From: Isoetes taiwanensis
Taxonomy: Eukaryota > Streptophyta > Lycopodiopsida > Isoetales > Isoetaceae
Direction of reading: 5' to 3'
Length of the DNA: 64,000 nucleotides
NCBI GenBank assembly: GCA_021234155.1
Contig: JAJEKV010000071.1
Span: 3,656,483 to 3,720,482 of the forward strand
Under the pieces are notes generated by a model. It was given only the letters and a program-made list of their open reading frames with translations. It had not been told where the DNA came from and made no database searches. A program made the translations under genes and the position numbers. Position 1 is the first letter of the stretch; each line of letters starts with the position of its first letter. This document shows positions 49,931 through 61,331 of this stretch, in pieces.

Positions 49931-50790
49931 ATGTCTAAAAACGAGAGCGACAATTCGGGAGCTGGAGGTAGCAATAACCCTTCGAGCATAACTGAACAGA
50001 TTTTGGCAGCTATGCAGCAACAGCTGGCCACTATGCAACAACAGGTTGTTGAGAAGGATGATGACTTTGATGAAGTTAATACGGTTTTGAAGCAGCTCAA
50101 ACGAGAGACTTTCAGTGGTAAGGATACCACGGATGAGGATGTTGATGCATGGCTAAAGGGGATTGAGTTCTATTTTGAAGTGAAGAAAACCCCCGAGCTG
50201 CTAAAGACAACTATTGCTGATATGTTGCTGACTAGACCAGATAAGATATGTTGGGATGAGTATAAGAAAGATAATCTTTTGGTTTTGAGCCAAATTTCAT
50301 GGGATACTTTTAAGGATGCTTTCAAACTCCACTACCTACCTGCTGGGTTTGAATTGGAGCAGATGAACAAATTTCAGAATCTTGTCCAAGAGGACACTGT
50401 GGAGGGATATGCCAATAAGTTCAGGGCATTGCAGCCATATGGACCTACTATGACTGTGGCGCAGTTAGCCGATAAGTTTATTCGTGGGTTGAAGCCCGAG
50501 CTAACTATGTTAGTAGGGGGAGTGCCGTATTTTATCTTGGAAGAAGCTATAAGAGTTTCTATGTTTAAAGAGCAAGTCCAGGATACGAGTAAGCAGAGTC
50601 GGGAAGAAGCAGGCAAACATTGGAAACCTGCAAAGGAAAATCTTCCTAAGCAAAGGGAGAGGGGTTTTGTTGCTCCTGGTGGTCCTGCAGGAAATGTATG
50701 TCCTATGCCTGCAAGGCAGACAAATGCACCAGCTCAGATGAGCCAAGAGGAACGAGAACGATGCCGTCAGGAAATATTGTGTATTCAAAC
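49931..50790 (+). CDS. gag of element F, 3' truncated
   Basis: ATG at 49,931 starts an open frame of about 287 codons of capsid protein; it is the longest intact coding run in the window. A Gln-rich coiled-coil-like N-terminus is followed by the retrotransposon gag core (WLKGIEFYFE, then SWDTFKDAFKLHYLP and GYANKFRAL), which packages RNA into virus-like particles. The C-terminal basic linker leads into ERERCRQEILC, the start of a CCHC zinc knuckle. The frame then passes at 50,791 into the inverted LTR F', so the knuckle, protease and pol are missing here. Codons from 50,791 to 50,842 are LTR sequence, not gag. Confidence 0.85.
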
Positions 50791-53453
50791 TGAGACGGAC
50801 TCAGCCCTCTTGGCCTGGGCCGTCAGCCGCGTTACAACATAACTATACTTAAAACAAGATAACATAACTATCATAACAATACGAATCGTACAAGAACTGT
50901 CAAATCTCCATATCATATTCATAAAATCCCAAAATACAATAACTTAGACACACATTACAAAGATCTCATCACGCCATATGATATCACATAACACATAGTC
51001 TCACAGCTTATACAAAAGATATGCTAACAGCATATTCAGACGAAAACAACAGATGTCTGCACAACAAAAACATAGCAGTTTCACTCAGATCCTCCATCCG
51101 AGGTAACGGAAGAGGACCCAGTAGACCCAGACTCTCCTGAAGGTTCATCTGCTAACTCTCCGTCTAAGAGGTCAACCTTCAGTTGCCTCTGCTCATAATA
51201 AATTTGCCTGAAGAGATCAGTCAGCAGCTCACAGATTCGGTGGTTTGACACCAACTCTGGCTCATCCCAAGTCTCTCGAAACCACCACGTTACGAAGGAA
51301 TCTAAGTGTAACGTAATGTTTGGCTCATCCGGACGTGCCATCTTTAGCAACATATAGCAAGCAAGAAGGGGTTAGTCCACATGGACTAAGTGGGGAACTC
51401 TAGCGTAGGGAACCAAGAACTATATCAATCATGGAATATTAATCTATGTTCAACGTACGACAAGAAAAACTTACTTGCTCCATATTTCCTGCAAATGGTT
51501 AGGTGATTAAATCTCAAACAATCTCAAGTCTAAATGCATAACTACATGCCGAAGATCTCTGATCCAGTCCAACGTTCCCCTTGGGCCGCGACCCCAAGGA
51601 GACATATTTTAATCCACTGTACGTACAGGCCTTAAAACAAGGGGGCTCTCCCCTTGGCCTCATCCGTCTAGCCCTTCCCCTCTGGCCACGGATGCGGAGT
51701 CACACGGCCGCCCCACCCCTCCGAAGATGGGCCGTCAAATAATGCAGGATGCTACGCCATACAATGAAGAATGCCACATCATACAAGTAAGAACCTTTGC
51801 ATAATATAAATTTTCATAAGATGGATTCAACCCATATTCTTAAATACTATACATCCTTCAGGCAAGATACACACATGTCGCAACATAATAATAATCGCTG
51901 GCAATACTAATTTAGAGCACAAGACAAATATTACAACAAGAGTTAACAATCTAGCAAAACATAAATTCAAGCATGATAATTCCCTATTCAATAGTCTTTG
52001 CTCGTAGCACTAATATAGGTTCCTATCATGAATACTTTACGGCACGGTTCCAGGCTTTAAAATACTCAGGCTTGCAAAGATCAGGTTCTCCGACTAAGTC
52101 ATCACGACATGATTCTATAAGTTTATTATAGAGCTTGCTACTAGTTCAAAGCTATGGTCTATACGTATGAGGCCCTCAAAGGTTTTTCTAATTGAAGGTA
52201 TCGATTGGTACTAGACCTATGGCCTTATAATCTTATTGACTCATAAAACCAACTTTTAATGGGTTGGGAATACCAGACCCTGGTAACCCTTCCCTTAGTG
52301 ACCTATCACTGTGACAGAAGTCACGGTGGCCAACATCGGCCAGTTTTGAGCTTCCCGGGTTCTCTGAGACAGGCTCTACAATCAAAAGGTATTGGGTTCG
52401 TCTAAAGTTAGTTTAACATTCAAATCTGGAGCAAAAGAAAACCCGGTCTCGGTCGAGGGCGGTGACTTGGATGAAATTTCCAGAAAACAAACTTAGATTT
52501 TGATAGCTATATGGCCGAATCATTTGACAAACAAGCTGGATTCTTACAACTTCGGACAATTAAAAGCAAAGTTCTTAGACACGGAATTACCACCACGAGG
52601 AGTCGGCATGGCGACATCGAGGCCGGATTTCTATGGGAAAAGCGGGCAAGTGCAGGGCTTGGCCTAAGCCCAATTCTACTACACGCTGATAAAGCTAAGC
52701 TCTAACACAGCACAACTCTGGTTTTAGCAGCAAGACTCCAGTTCTACTTCGGGCAAAAAGAGAGGTTTGTGGAAAGAAGCTTCCGCACAAATTACGAGCA
52801 AGCTTTTGTTTCTGAGAGGTTAAGGGCCAAAAGGACTCGGTTGAAAGGACCCAATCGATGGTCTATAGCGGGAGCTACTGGTGACCGGACCAATTGGCTC
52901 TACGATAGTCCCCGTCTTCTTCAGCCGAGTAATCGGAGATAACAAACCCGGTCCCTTCACCGCAAACAAAATCCCCACCTCTTAATTCTCGGCTCCTTTT
53001 AAGCTTTAAATCGGCGATCGGTTTTGCTTCCGCTCCTTCCTCCGTCCTTTGCTTTGCTTCAAGCTGCTTCTTCTGATTTCATGCTTATCCATCAGATTTC
53101 CTTATATACATTTTAGCCACATGGGCAAAGCCATTTGGCATTATCCCATTAGTCTAGATTAAGCTAATGGCCAAATCTTTTGTAGCTTGGCTAAATGCAA
53201 AAATTAACAGTTGGCCATCTATCATACTGCCAGGCATCTTAAGGCTCGATCAGGCATCTTCCTAATCAGAAGGGTGTGTCGGATTTAGCATGGCATCCCT
53301 TGGCACAGATCGCGAGCCTCGCTCCCCTATTTTTATTGTGCTCACCTTTTTAACGTTAAATATATTACAGGTTTAAATAACCTTAGCTAATGGATTTTTA
53401 TCGTTTAAACTATCACTACTACAAAACAACACCAAGCTACAGGGATCGTTACA
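50791..53453 (-). repeat. LTR of element F' (minus strand), probably its 3' LTR
   Basis: An inverted relative of 46,897-49,795. Read on the minus strand it starts TGTAACGATC at 53,453 and ends CGTCTCA at 50,791. It lacks about 240 bases present in F near 49,510-49,745. It carries the intact small frame at 51,081-51,341. The pol end of F' lies directly to its right, which identifies it as the 3' LTR. Confidence 0.82.
51081..51341 (-). CDS. Small conserved open frame inside LTR F', intact (86 residues)
   Basis: The frame from the conserved ATG at 51,341 is open to the stop and gives an 86-residue acidic product. A possible four-residue extension starts at 51,353. It has two tryptophans in VTWWFRETW, a likely helix around ICELLTDLFRQIYYEQ and a disordered SGESGSTGSSS tail. 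The copy in LTR F differs by substitutions, one stop and one frameshift. I know of no family. Position in the LTR means it could be translated from any LTR-driven transcript. Confidence 0.5.
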   Translation of the reverse strand: MARPDEPNITLHLDSFVTWWFRETWDEPELVSNHRICELLTDLFRQIYYEQRQLKVDLLDGELADEPSGESGSTGSSSVTSDGGSE

Positions 53454-53470
53454 TTCTCATCTTGTAAAAT

Positions 53471-53652
53471 TCAACTCATGTCCTCATGAGTTACTGGAAA
53501 GGACGGATAGAGCTCCTTGAACTTGATAGCGTCCTCCCAGGTCGCGTCTTCTTGCGGATATCCTGCCCATTGCACTAAATATTTTTCAATGGTTCTGCCT
53601 CGCAGTATTTTAGTGTGAACTTGCAAAATCTTCTGAGGTCTGACTACGAGAG
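53471..53652 (-). pseudogene. C-terminal chromodomain-like end of F' pol
   Basis: On the minus strand this reads KILRGRTIEKYLVQWAGYP, then a stretch with EDATWE, ending HEDMS and a stop 18 bases before the LTR. The aromatic residues and W(A)GYP.EDATWE are typical of the chromodomain at the integrase C-terminus of chromoviruses, which guides integration to heterochromatin. The upstream pol is cut at 53,653 by the LTR of element D. Confidence 0.75.
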
Positions 53653-54420
53653 TGTTACATGTGCTCCCAAGGACATAGCCGGAATCGGGCCCTTGACGGA
53701 CGCCCATGAGCACGGGGGTACTATTGGTCGCGATTGCCGGGCAGTTGTGATTTAATAGGCCATATTGACTGTAATCAGTGTATGGTGACGGAATGCAGGA
53801 TAAGTGGTAATAATTGCTATCAACGGACAATAGTCCACTAGGTGGTACTAATATTACTAAATATTAGTGGGGAAGGAGCTTGCGGGGTTTGCAGAGGCAA
53901 AAGATCCATATGGGTGCATGGTTAGCATTATATTATTGCTAATGGGACTAATATGGGTACTAGGGGCTAAATGCATTAAAATAAAAGAATGCAAAGTTAG
54001 CCATGGTTAGGACATGTGGCATCGAATGGTTGGGTGGGTTCAAGGAACTTGATATATATCAGAGAAAACGAATTCGTATCAGAATCCGGCTGCCAGATCT
54101 GCTAGTGGAGTTGTAGAGAACGGATTTTGATGGAATCAAAGGCTAAGCTGGCCGATTTTGGGCTATAGGGAACTTCAGTGAACTCCAGAGCTTGGATTAT
54201 AAAGCCTAGAGGAAGAATTGGCTGGGGGATCGAAATTGGGTCTTAGGAAGACAAGAGCCAATTCTGCTATCAGAGATTTCTGTTTGATTCAGGACTTGGG
54301 CCTTGAGGTCGAATTTGCAGCGAACGTGTGACTAGGGCCCCAAAGGCCCATTGCTACTGCCTAAAAGGTCGGGTGGGTTGAGCAGCCAATTGGTGCTTAC
54401 CCAGGGAGGATTCTCTGGAA
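53653..54420 (+). repeat. 5' part of a second-family LTR (element D, plus strand)
   Basis: Begins TGTTACATGTGCTCCC and matches the inverted LTRs of element C through gggaggattctctggaagaa near 54,405. The last approximately 170 bases of the LTR are missing here; its final 66 bases reappear at 61,250-61,315. The simplest reading is the 5' LTR of element D, split by later DNA. Confidence 0.7.
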
Positions 54421-54544
54421 GAATCCGGTCTGCTATGAGAACCACGTGCATAACGTATTCCATGTCAGTAACTTACGTAAATACCTACCCGATCCATCTC
54501 ATGTATTGCCACATGATAATCTGGTTGCAGTCGAAGAAACTCTC
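54421..54544 (+). pseudogene. Fragment of a third Ty3/gypsy pol (integrase C-terminus)
   Basis: The plus strand reads HVHNVFHVSNLRKYLPDPSH and continues to VAVEETL. This is the conserved segment just before the chromodomain in many plant Ty3/gypsy integrases (HNVFHVSxLRKYxPDPSH). It belongs to neither the C nor the D pol and has no LTR of its own. It sits exactly between the broken D LTR and the C LTR. Confidence 0.7.
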
Positions 54545-55472
54545 TGTTACAGCAAAATTTTTTTCCAATGAACAACTCCTGCCCGCGTGTGCCACGCCGA
54601 TCAGTTCCACCCATGCCTTGGATCCCAGATCCCCTCGCGACCACAATGGTTTGTCGCACGTGGTTAAAGTTCTCCAGTGAGGGGATTCTTCGAAGAATCC
54701 TCCCCGGGTAAGCACCAACCTTTGCTCAACCCAATTCGACCATGGGCGTGCTTAACCGCCTTTGGGGCCTAGTCACGACCTCCGGTACGCAAACCGACCT
54801 CAAGGCCCAAGTCTTGAATCAAACAGAAATCTTTAATAGCAGAATTGGCTCTTGTCTTCCTAAGACCCAATTTCGATCCCCCAGCCAATTCTTCCTCCAG
54901 GCTTTATAATCCAAGCTCTGGAGTTCACTGAAGTTCCCTACAGCCCAAAATCGGCCAGTTTAGCCTTTGATTCCATCAAAATCTGTTCTCTACAACTCCA
55001 CTAGCAGATCTGGCAGCCGGATTCTGATACAAATTCGTTTTCTCTGATATATATCAGGTTCCTTGAACCCACCCAACCATTCGATGCCACATGTCCTTTT
55101 TATAGCTATTTAATAACCATGGCTAACTTTGCATTATTTTATTTTAATGCATTTAGCCCCTAGTACCCATACTAGTCCCATTAGCAATAATATAACAATG
55201 CTAACCATGCACCCATATGGATGTTTTGCCTCTGCAAACCCCGCAAGCTCCTTCCGCACTAATATTTAGTAATATTAGTGCCCCCTAGCGGACTATTGTC
55301 CGTTGATAGCAATTATTACCACTTATCCCGCATTCCGTCACTATAGACTGATTACAGTCAATATGGCCTATTAAATCACAACTGCCCGGCAATCGCGACC
55401 AATAGTACCCCCGTGCTCATGGACGTCCGTCAAGGGCCCGATTCCGGCTATGCCCTGGGAGCACCTGTAACA
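54545..55472 (-). repeat. 3' LTR of element C (minus strand, 928 bp)
   Basis: On the plus strand it reads TGTTACAGC...ACCTGTAACA, so the LTR has 8-base inverted ends TGTTACAG/CTGTAACA. A purine tract (minus-strand reading of 55,473-55,490) separates it from the pol stop at 55,501. Confidence 0.88.
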
Positions 55473-55490
55473 TTCCTCCCCCTCCCTTTG
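55473..55490 (-). other. Polypurine tract of element C
   Basis: The minus strand reads an almost pure purine run (aagggagggggaggaa) directly before the 3' LTR, the usual primer for plus-strand DNA synthesis. Confidence 0.75.
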
Positions 55491-55500
55491 GACCTTGTCC

Positions 55501-55889
55501 TCAAGGTTGATCCTTTAGATGAGGGAACTGCTGCACAAATTCCTCCGTCTCCCAGGTGGCATCTTCAGGAGACTAGTCCTGCCACTGAACCAGATGTTCC
55601 ACTACATCTCTATTGCACAGCTGCCGAACTCTTTTACCCAAAAGACGTTCTGGCGTTACAGAGGAGTTTAAGACGATCGGTATGCTTTGCGGACTACCCA
55701 CGTTAGCGGTATCCAGTATAGCCCTCTTCAGCTGACTTACATGAAACATAGGATGAATCCCTACTTCCGTGGTAAGTTCAACTTCATTATCTTTGTTCCC
55801 GATCCTTTTAGTAATCCTAAAAGGCCCAGCATACCGTGGAGTAAGTTTAGGCACCCGACTTTTGATTAAAGGCCGTAATGTATACATTC
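55501..55889 (-). pseudogene. Integrase C-terminal and chromodomain-like part of element C pol
   Basis: On the minus strand the frame contains GPFRITKRIGN and HPMFHVSQLKRA, the conserved GPF/Y and linker modules of Ty3/gypsy integrases. VVEHLVQWQD and SPEDATWETEEF follow, a chromodomain-like tail. A TAG separates QD from SPEDATWE. The final stop is at 55,501-55,503. Confidence 0.75.
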
Positions 55890-56711
55890 TTAATGCCGAA
55901 GAATAAACGACCCGTAGGAAAACATAATCACCTTCCGCATAAGGGATATCACGTCTATGCTGATTAGTAGACGTTCGTGCCCTATCTTGAGCTTTTCGCA
56001 ACGCTTGCTTGCATTGCCGCAGGATTGCATCCATATCATGAAGCATGTGTACTGCAACTTCAGTTCGGGGGTATTTATGTACACTGAATAAGCCCTTGGG
56101 TCTCGGCCCATCATAGCCACAAAGGAAATCATCGGAATTCCCGTGTGATGGCTATTATAATAAGCGAACTCTAGATAAGGTAAATAATCTTTCCACCTAG
56201 ACTGCTTCTCGTGGACAAAACTTCGCAACATGTCCTCTAGGATCATGTTTATGCGCTCAGTTTGCCCGTCCGTTTGTGGATGATTACCACTGCTCATGTA
56301 TAATCGGATCCTCAATCCTTTCATGAGATCTCTCCAGAAGTGACCCGTGAATTTAGTATCCCGATCACTTACAATGGACAAGGGAAGTCCGAAGGTTGGG
56401 AATATGTGCTGCATATAGGCAACTGCTACGTCATGCCCCGTAGCCTCCCCTTTTAATGCTATAAACTTAGCACACTTGGTCAGCCGATCCACTACGACCA
56501 AAATTTGAGTATGTTGCCTAGCAATTCTAGGTAATTTGACTATAAAGTCCATACTCACGCTTTCCCAGCATTCATTTGGTATAGGGAGGGGTTGTAATAA
56601 TCCCAGAGTTTTCCCATGATCCGCCTTCACCGCTTGACACATCAAGTAGTGACTTACCAAGTCCTTGACTTGATCTTGCAACTCTGGCCAGTAGTAGAAC
56701 CTTTTTACCAA
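55890..56711 (-). pseudogene. Integrase core of element C
   Basis: This 273-codon frame covers the DDE catalytic core: D in MDFIVKLP, D in IVSDRDTKF and E in QTDGQTERIN, with normal spacing. VVVDRLTKCAKFI is also conserved. The N-terminal zinc finger is split over the preceding frame (ILREHHDTLHKLGM) and YLMCQAVK here. One expected cysteine of the C..C pair is replaced (YLMC). The frame overlaps the RNase H frame by 7 bases through a frameshift. Confidence 0.85.
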
Positions 56712-57373
56712 CTCATACGTCTTCCATTCACCTCCATGCCCAGCTTGTGGAGTGTGTCATGGTGCTCACGTAGAATTGACTCCCTAAGGTCCCTACTTGA
56801 AGGAACATAAATCCTTCCCTTATAGAAATGCAAACCCTCTTGCTCAGTCCACAACTCTCCGAGCTTGACCATCGCCGGATCTTGCTGATCCTCAGGATAT
56901 GCATCCTTGATCTTTTGTATAAGATCACTTGCTAAAGTTGTTAAGGTATTTATGTGCTTAACCCTTGATAATGCATCGACAACTGGATTATTTTTGCTCG
57001 GCGTATGCTCAATGGAAAAATGGAACTCATGGAGGAAGTCTAGCCACCTAGCCTGTCTCGGGCTAATTTTGGCTTGACTTTGCAAGAACCTCAATGGTTT
57101 ATGGTCGGTATAGACGATAAACTTGCGTGGCTCTTGGCTCGTCCCACTACGCAAGTAGTGCCTCCATGTCTTTAACGCATGCACAATGGCTAGCAACTCT
57201 TGCTCATAAGTTGCGTAGTTCCTTTCCGCAGGACTTAGTTTCCGACTTTCATAAGCCACTACGTGATCCTGCTGCATCAATACTGCCCCTAATACTTGCC
57301 CGCAAGCGTTAGTATAGACCTCGAATGCCTGATTCAAATTTGGCACCTTTAACACAGGACTGCTTACTAGCAA
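56712..57373 (-). pseudogene. RNase H of element C
   Basis: Conserved RNase H features: VLGAVLMQQDHVVAYESR, the E in TYEQELLAIV, YTDHKPLRFL and the VVDALSR end of the tether. The first catalytic aspartate position reads YTNACG where TDASG is usual, a D to N change that would inactivate it. The frame runs into the integrase zinc-finger region. Confidence 0.85.
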
Positions 57374-57412
57374 GTCCTTAACGCGCCGAAATGCCTCTTG
57401 CTGCTCTCTCCC

Positions 57413-58309
57413 TCACACAAAATTGTGATCTTTTTTCAAAAGATCAGTGAGAGGAGCAACAACTTTAGAAAATTTAGGTACAAATTTGCGGTAGTACGTG
57501 GCTAACCCTAGAAAACTTCGTAACTCCGAAACGTTTTTTGGTGGGAGCCATTGCTGTACCACTTGTACCTTGGCGGGATCTGGGGAGACACCGGCACCAG
57601 ACAGGATATGCCCCAAATAAGCCACTTGCTGCTTAAAGAAATCACATTTGGAAATCTTTGCATAAAGTTTGTGTTCCCGTAAAATTCGAAGAACGTGTTC
57701 CAAATGAACGAAATGCTCTTCAACAGTTTGCGAGTAAACGAGAATATCATCTAAAAAGACCTCGACAAACTTGTCCAAATGTCAGAGAACACTTGATTCA
57801 TTAGTCGCATAAACATTGTGGGCGCATTTGTAAGCCCAAACGGCATAACCAGAAACTCAATGTCCTTAATGAATTCTGAATGCAGTTTTAGGTTCGTCCC
57901 CTTCCCGAATCTTAATCTAATGATATCCACTTCCGAGGTCTATTTTGGTGAACCATTTGGCGCCCCCAAGATGATCCAGAATATCATTGACCTGGGATAA
58001 AGGATATCGATCCTTTATAGTTGCCTTGTTAAGTGCCCCGTAATCTATGCACATCCGCATAGTACCGTCCTTTTTCTTAACAAGCAAAATGGGACTCGCA
58101 AAAGGTGATTTACTGGGTCGTACAGAACCTTTGCTTAATAATTCTCTCACTTGCTTTTTAACCTCTTCAAGATCTAGAGGACTTAATCGGTAGGGCGCAC
58201 GTGCCATGGGCTTGACGCCAGGTTTAAGCTCAATTTCGTGCTCGACACTCCGCGAGGGTGGTGGTCCCTCAGGTAACTCTTCAGAAAAAATATCCTTAAC
58301 GGTATGCAA
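57413..58309 (-). pseudogene. Reverse transcriptase of element C (two frames)
   Basis: The 5' part (57,917-58,309) has [43 protein letters not shown] and IDLGSGYH, the N-terminal blocks of Ty3/gypsy reverse transcriptase. The 3' part (57,413-57,778) has the catalytic FLDDILVYS, then CDFFKQQVAYLGHILS and LRSFLGLATYYRKF. Between them (57,779-57,916) the conserved middle block is out of frame. As written the enzyme is not continuous. Confidence 0.88.
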
Positions 58310-59011
58310 AAGATCTTTTTAGTCTTTGGTCTACCTCAAAGTTTACTCCGGTGTTAACCACGAATGAGTTACACGATTTGATAATCAAATCATCTTTTCT
58401 CAAGTACATCAAAGAAAAAACATTTGTATTAACTTTGAAAACTTTTTTAGCCTGAGTGGCTGACATAAGCTTACTAGGCTCTACGTGTGGTGAACCTTGA
58501 ACCTTAACTACTTCACTTGATGGTAAGTTGAAAACCAAGGTGTGTGTTGGCCAGAGAATTTGTGGCTCAACATGCTGTAACCATTTCATGCCTAGAATGA
58601 CATCATATCGCTTTAACTGAGCGATGTCTAGATCTATGGACATAGATGTTACAATCTGGGATTCTTTGTCTAACAACTCCAAGCAAACACCCCGTGCTTG
58701 CTCACTGTGATACTGAGTTTGTGGCCCGACCTCAGACTCAATCACGTACGGAGCCCCAGATCGTGTGCTAGATCTACAGAAATAAAGTTATGAGTGCTTC
58801 CAGAATCAACCAAAACAACCACATTTCTACAATTGATTCTACCTAACAATCTTATAACTTTGTTCACATAAGAACGTGAAGTAGGGCTTACCATCTCTTC
58901 TCGAGCGATAACTGATAACGCCTTTACCTCGGGCTTATCATTTACCTTTGCAGTGCTGGCCAAAACATTCTTGCGAGGCTTTGTACATTCTCGGGCAAAG
59001 TGTCCGACCAC
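58296..59011 (-). pseudogene. Protease and linker of element C
   Basis: The frame 58,742-59,011 holds the end of the zinc knuckle (VGHFARECTK) and the aspartic protease active site LVDSGSTHNFIS. The linked frame 58,296-58,745 carries the rest of the protease ([10 protein letters not shown]) and the leader to reverse transcriptase. A frameshift near 58,745 separates them; element D breaks at the same place, so it may be ancestral or a shared sequence error. Confidence 0.8.
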
Positions 59012-60116
59012 CCTACAACGATAACACCCCTTAGGCTTATCCGTTTTGGCGTCACCTTCCTTGGCCTTGCCCCCAGCGGCCTTATCCTTAGAATTATTCT
59101 TCTGCTTCTTAGAGGGAGCAGATCCCTAAGAGTTTCCCCCGGCCCTCTTTGCCTTCCAATTAGCAAAGGTTTGAGCCTTCCTGGATTCTTCCCTACCCAC
59201 CGGTTTTTCTGGCCATCTGCTTGACCAACTCAAAGTTAGCGAGGTTCCGGCTGCGATAAATGCGATGCAAATGCTAGCATCCGTAGACCATTTTTTAAAA
59301 TGATCCATCGCGCATCCCTTGATAATCTCGGGTAATGTCGTAAAAAGCCCTCGGCTCCGTCACATAATCCCCGGAGACCCTCTACGAGTGAGCTCCTTGA
59401 CTATATGGCGCATATGCGGTCATAATGAGGTGCATACTCTTGTCGGAATAAATGACAAAATTCCCTCCAAATGCAGCGACTTGACCATTCTCGGTGTGAA
59501 TGTCCACCATGCGATTTGCGGTCCCTTCAACCGGAGTGGCATACATTAGTGGGGCATTTTCACCTTTCTTACGTGGTACGCAAAATACAGCTTCATTTGG
59601 TTGAACCACCGCATAGCATGTTCAGGCGTTACATACTTGTCATAGAAATCCGGCATTTTTACGCGCTCTAGAGATTTAATCTCTTCACTAGAAAGTTCTC
59701 CCAGGAATTCTTCTGGCTGAGCGATACCTTCCATGACATTCTGAGCTGCTGGTTCTTCGGCCAACCCCATGTTTACTCCAGATGGTGCACTAGGTCGATT
59801 GGGTGCAACCTCATGAGGAACATCATGGCTTGCCCACAGGCGATTGGGGCTGCCCACCACTGTAGACACTACTCAAGCGAAGTTCCCGGGCCTTCCCTTC
59901 AGCAGCCTACTTTTGCAGGTTTTTCAGTATCAACCCTAGGGTGTATTGGAACCTAGCTTGTTCAGCCCTTATCTCGTTCAGTTCCCCAGTTAGGCGGTCG
60001 ATATGACCTACATTTTCGTCGGGTAAGTTCTCACCCTCTGGGACCCGCGCTCGATTACTTGCTCTCGGGCGTTCACCGGCATTTTCATTATCGGCGTAGA
60101 TTTGCACTTGCGGCAT
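59012..60116 (-). pseudogene. gag of element C, many frame breaks
   Basis: Pieces match D gag: NLPDENVGHIDRLTGELNE (59,907-60,116), an EEPAAQNVMEG and KMPDFYDKYVTPEHAMRWF stretch (59,546-59,869), and the lysine-rich segment before the zinc knuckle. Breaks are especially dense at 59,130-59,550. There D reads CAG, CTG or CAGCTG at the points where C has replacements or losses. Confidence 0.75.
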
Positions 60117-60337
60117 TTACATGATCGGCACCTCACGGGGAATAAGCGCCCGGGGGGCGGCTTCTAGGGGTGCTCCCCCATCCGGCTTCGAACTTCCGGG
60201 CAATTCATACGTCTAAATGAATGTCTAGAGGCTGACTAATGATATACCCTCTTTAGGCGGATGTTTTTGGGCAATCCGTCAATAGGTCCAGTGGCATATC
60301 GGGCCGCGAGGTTGACCATTGAGCTCTCATACCTGCT
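60117..60337 (-). other. 5' leader of element C with primer binding site
   Basis: Sequence between gag and the 5' LTR of C. The plus-strand gctctcatacct at 60,323-60,334 is the reverse of a primer binding site (TGGTATCAGAGC type) with two changes. Parts correspond to the acidic N-terminal gag codons of D (61,332-61,600) in disrupted form. Confidence 0.6.
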
Positions 60338-61249
60338 TATTCGGCAAAATTTTTCCCAATGAACAACTCACGCCCAGCGTGTGCCCACCCGACCCCAGTT
60401 CCACCCGCCTTGGATCGAGATCCCCCTCGCGACCACAATGGTATCTTTTCACGTGAAGTTCTCACGGCCGGGCCGGATTCTTCGAGAGAATCCTCACAGG
60501 TAACACCATAGGTTGCTCAACCCAATTCGACCTTGGGAAGTAGCAATGCGCCTTGGGGCCCTAGTCCACGACCTCGGTACCAAATCCGACCTCAAGGCCC
60601 AAGTCTGAATCAAGCAATCGTTGATAAGCGAGAATTGGCTTGCCTTCCTTAGACCAATTTCGATCCCCCAGCCAATTCTTCCTCCAGGCTTTATAATCCA
60701 AGCTCTGGAGTTCACTGAAGTTCCCTAGCCCAAAACCGGCCAGCTTAGCCTTTGATTCCATCAAAATCCGTTCTCTACAACTCCACTAGCAGATCTGGCA
60801 GGCGGATTCTGATACGAATTCGTTTTCTCTGATATATATCAGGTTCATTGAACCCACCCAACCATTCGATGTCACATGTCCTTTTTATAGCTATTTAATA
60901 ACCATAGCTAACTTTGCATTCTTTTATTTTAATGCATTTAGCCCCTAGTACCCATACTAGTCCCATTAGCAATAATATAACAATGCTTACCATGCACCCA
61001 TATGGATCTTTTGACCCCGCAAGCTCCTTCCGTACTAATATTTAGTAATATTAGTGCCCCCTAGCGGACTATTGTCCGTTGATAGCAATTATTACCACTT
61101 ATCCCGCATTCCGTCACCATAGACTGATTACAGTCAATATGGCCTATTAAATCACAACTGCCCGGCAATCACGACCAATAGTACCCCCATGCTCATGGAC
61201 GTCCGTCAAGGGCCCGATTCCGGCTATGCCCTTGGGAGCACCTGTAACA
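60338..61249 (-). repeat. 5' LTR of element C (minus strand, about 912 bp)
   Basis: Closely matches 54,545-55,472. Its right end gcacctgtaaca is exact; the left end is altered (ttattcggc for tgttacagc). The flanks ctctc (left of the 3' LTR) and tttga (right of this LTR) do not match, so the ends have been rearranged or the target duplication is lost. Confidence 0.85.
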
Positions 61250-61315
61250 TTTGAACTGATTGGCGTGGCACACGCGGGCATGAGTTGTTCATTGGGAAAA
61301 ATTCTTGCTGTAATA
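61250..61315 (+). repeat. 3' remnant of the LTR of element D
   Basis: gaactgattggcgtgg...cttgctgtaata matches the last 66 bases of the C/D LTR in plus orientation. It directly abuts the 5' LTR of C. It is probably the other end of the LTR begun at 53,653. Confidence 0.8.
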
Positions 61316-61316
61316 G

Positions 61317-61328
61317 TGGTATCAGATC
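61317..61328 (+). other. Primer binding site of element D
   Basis: TGGTATCAGATC, one base after the LTR end and four bases before the gag ATG; it matches the initiator-Met site except for the penultimate G. Confidence 0.75.
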
Positions 61329-61331
61329 TCA

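Noticed and set aside
50791-50842. Extension of F gag to the stop at 50,842
   Set aside because: These codons lie in the inverted LTR F'; the real gag continues elsewhere after the zinc-knuckle start.
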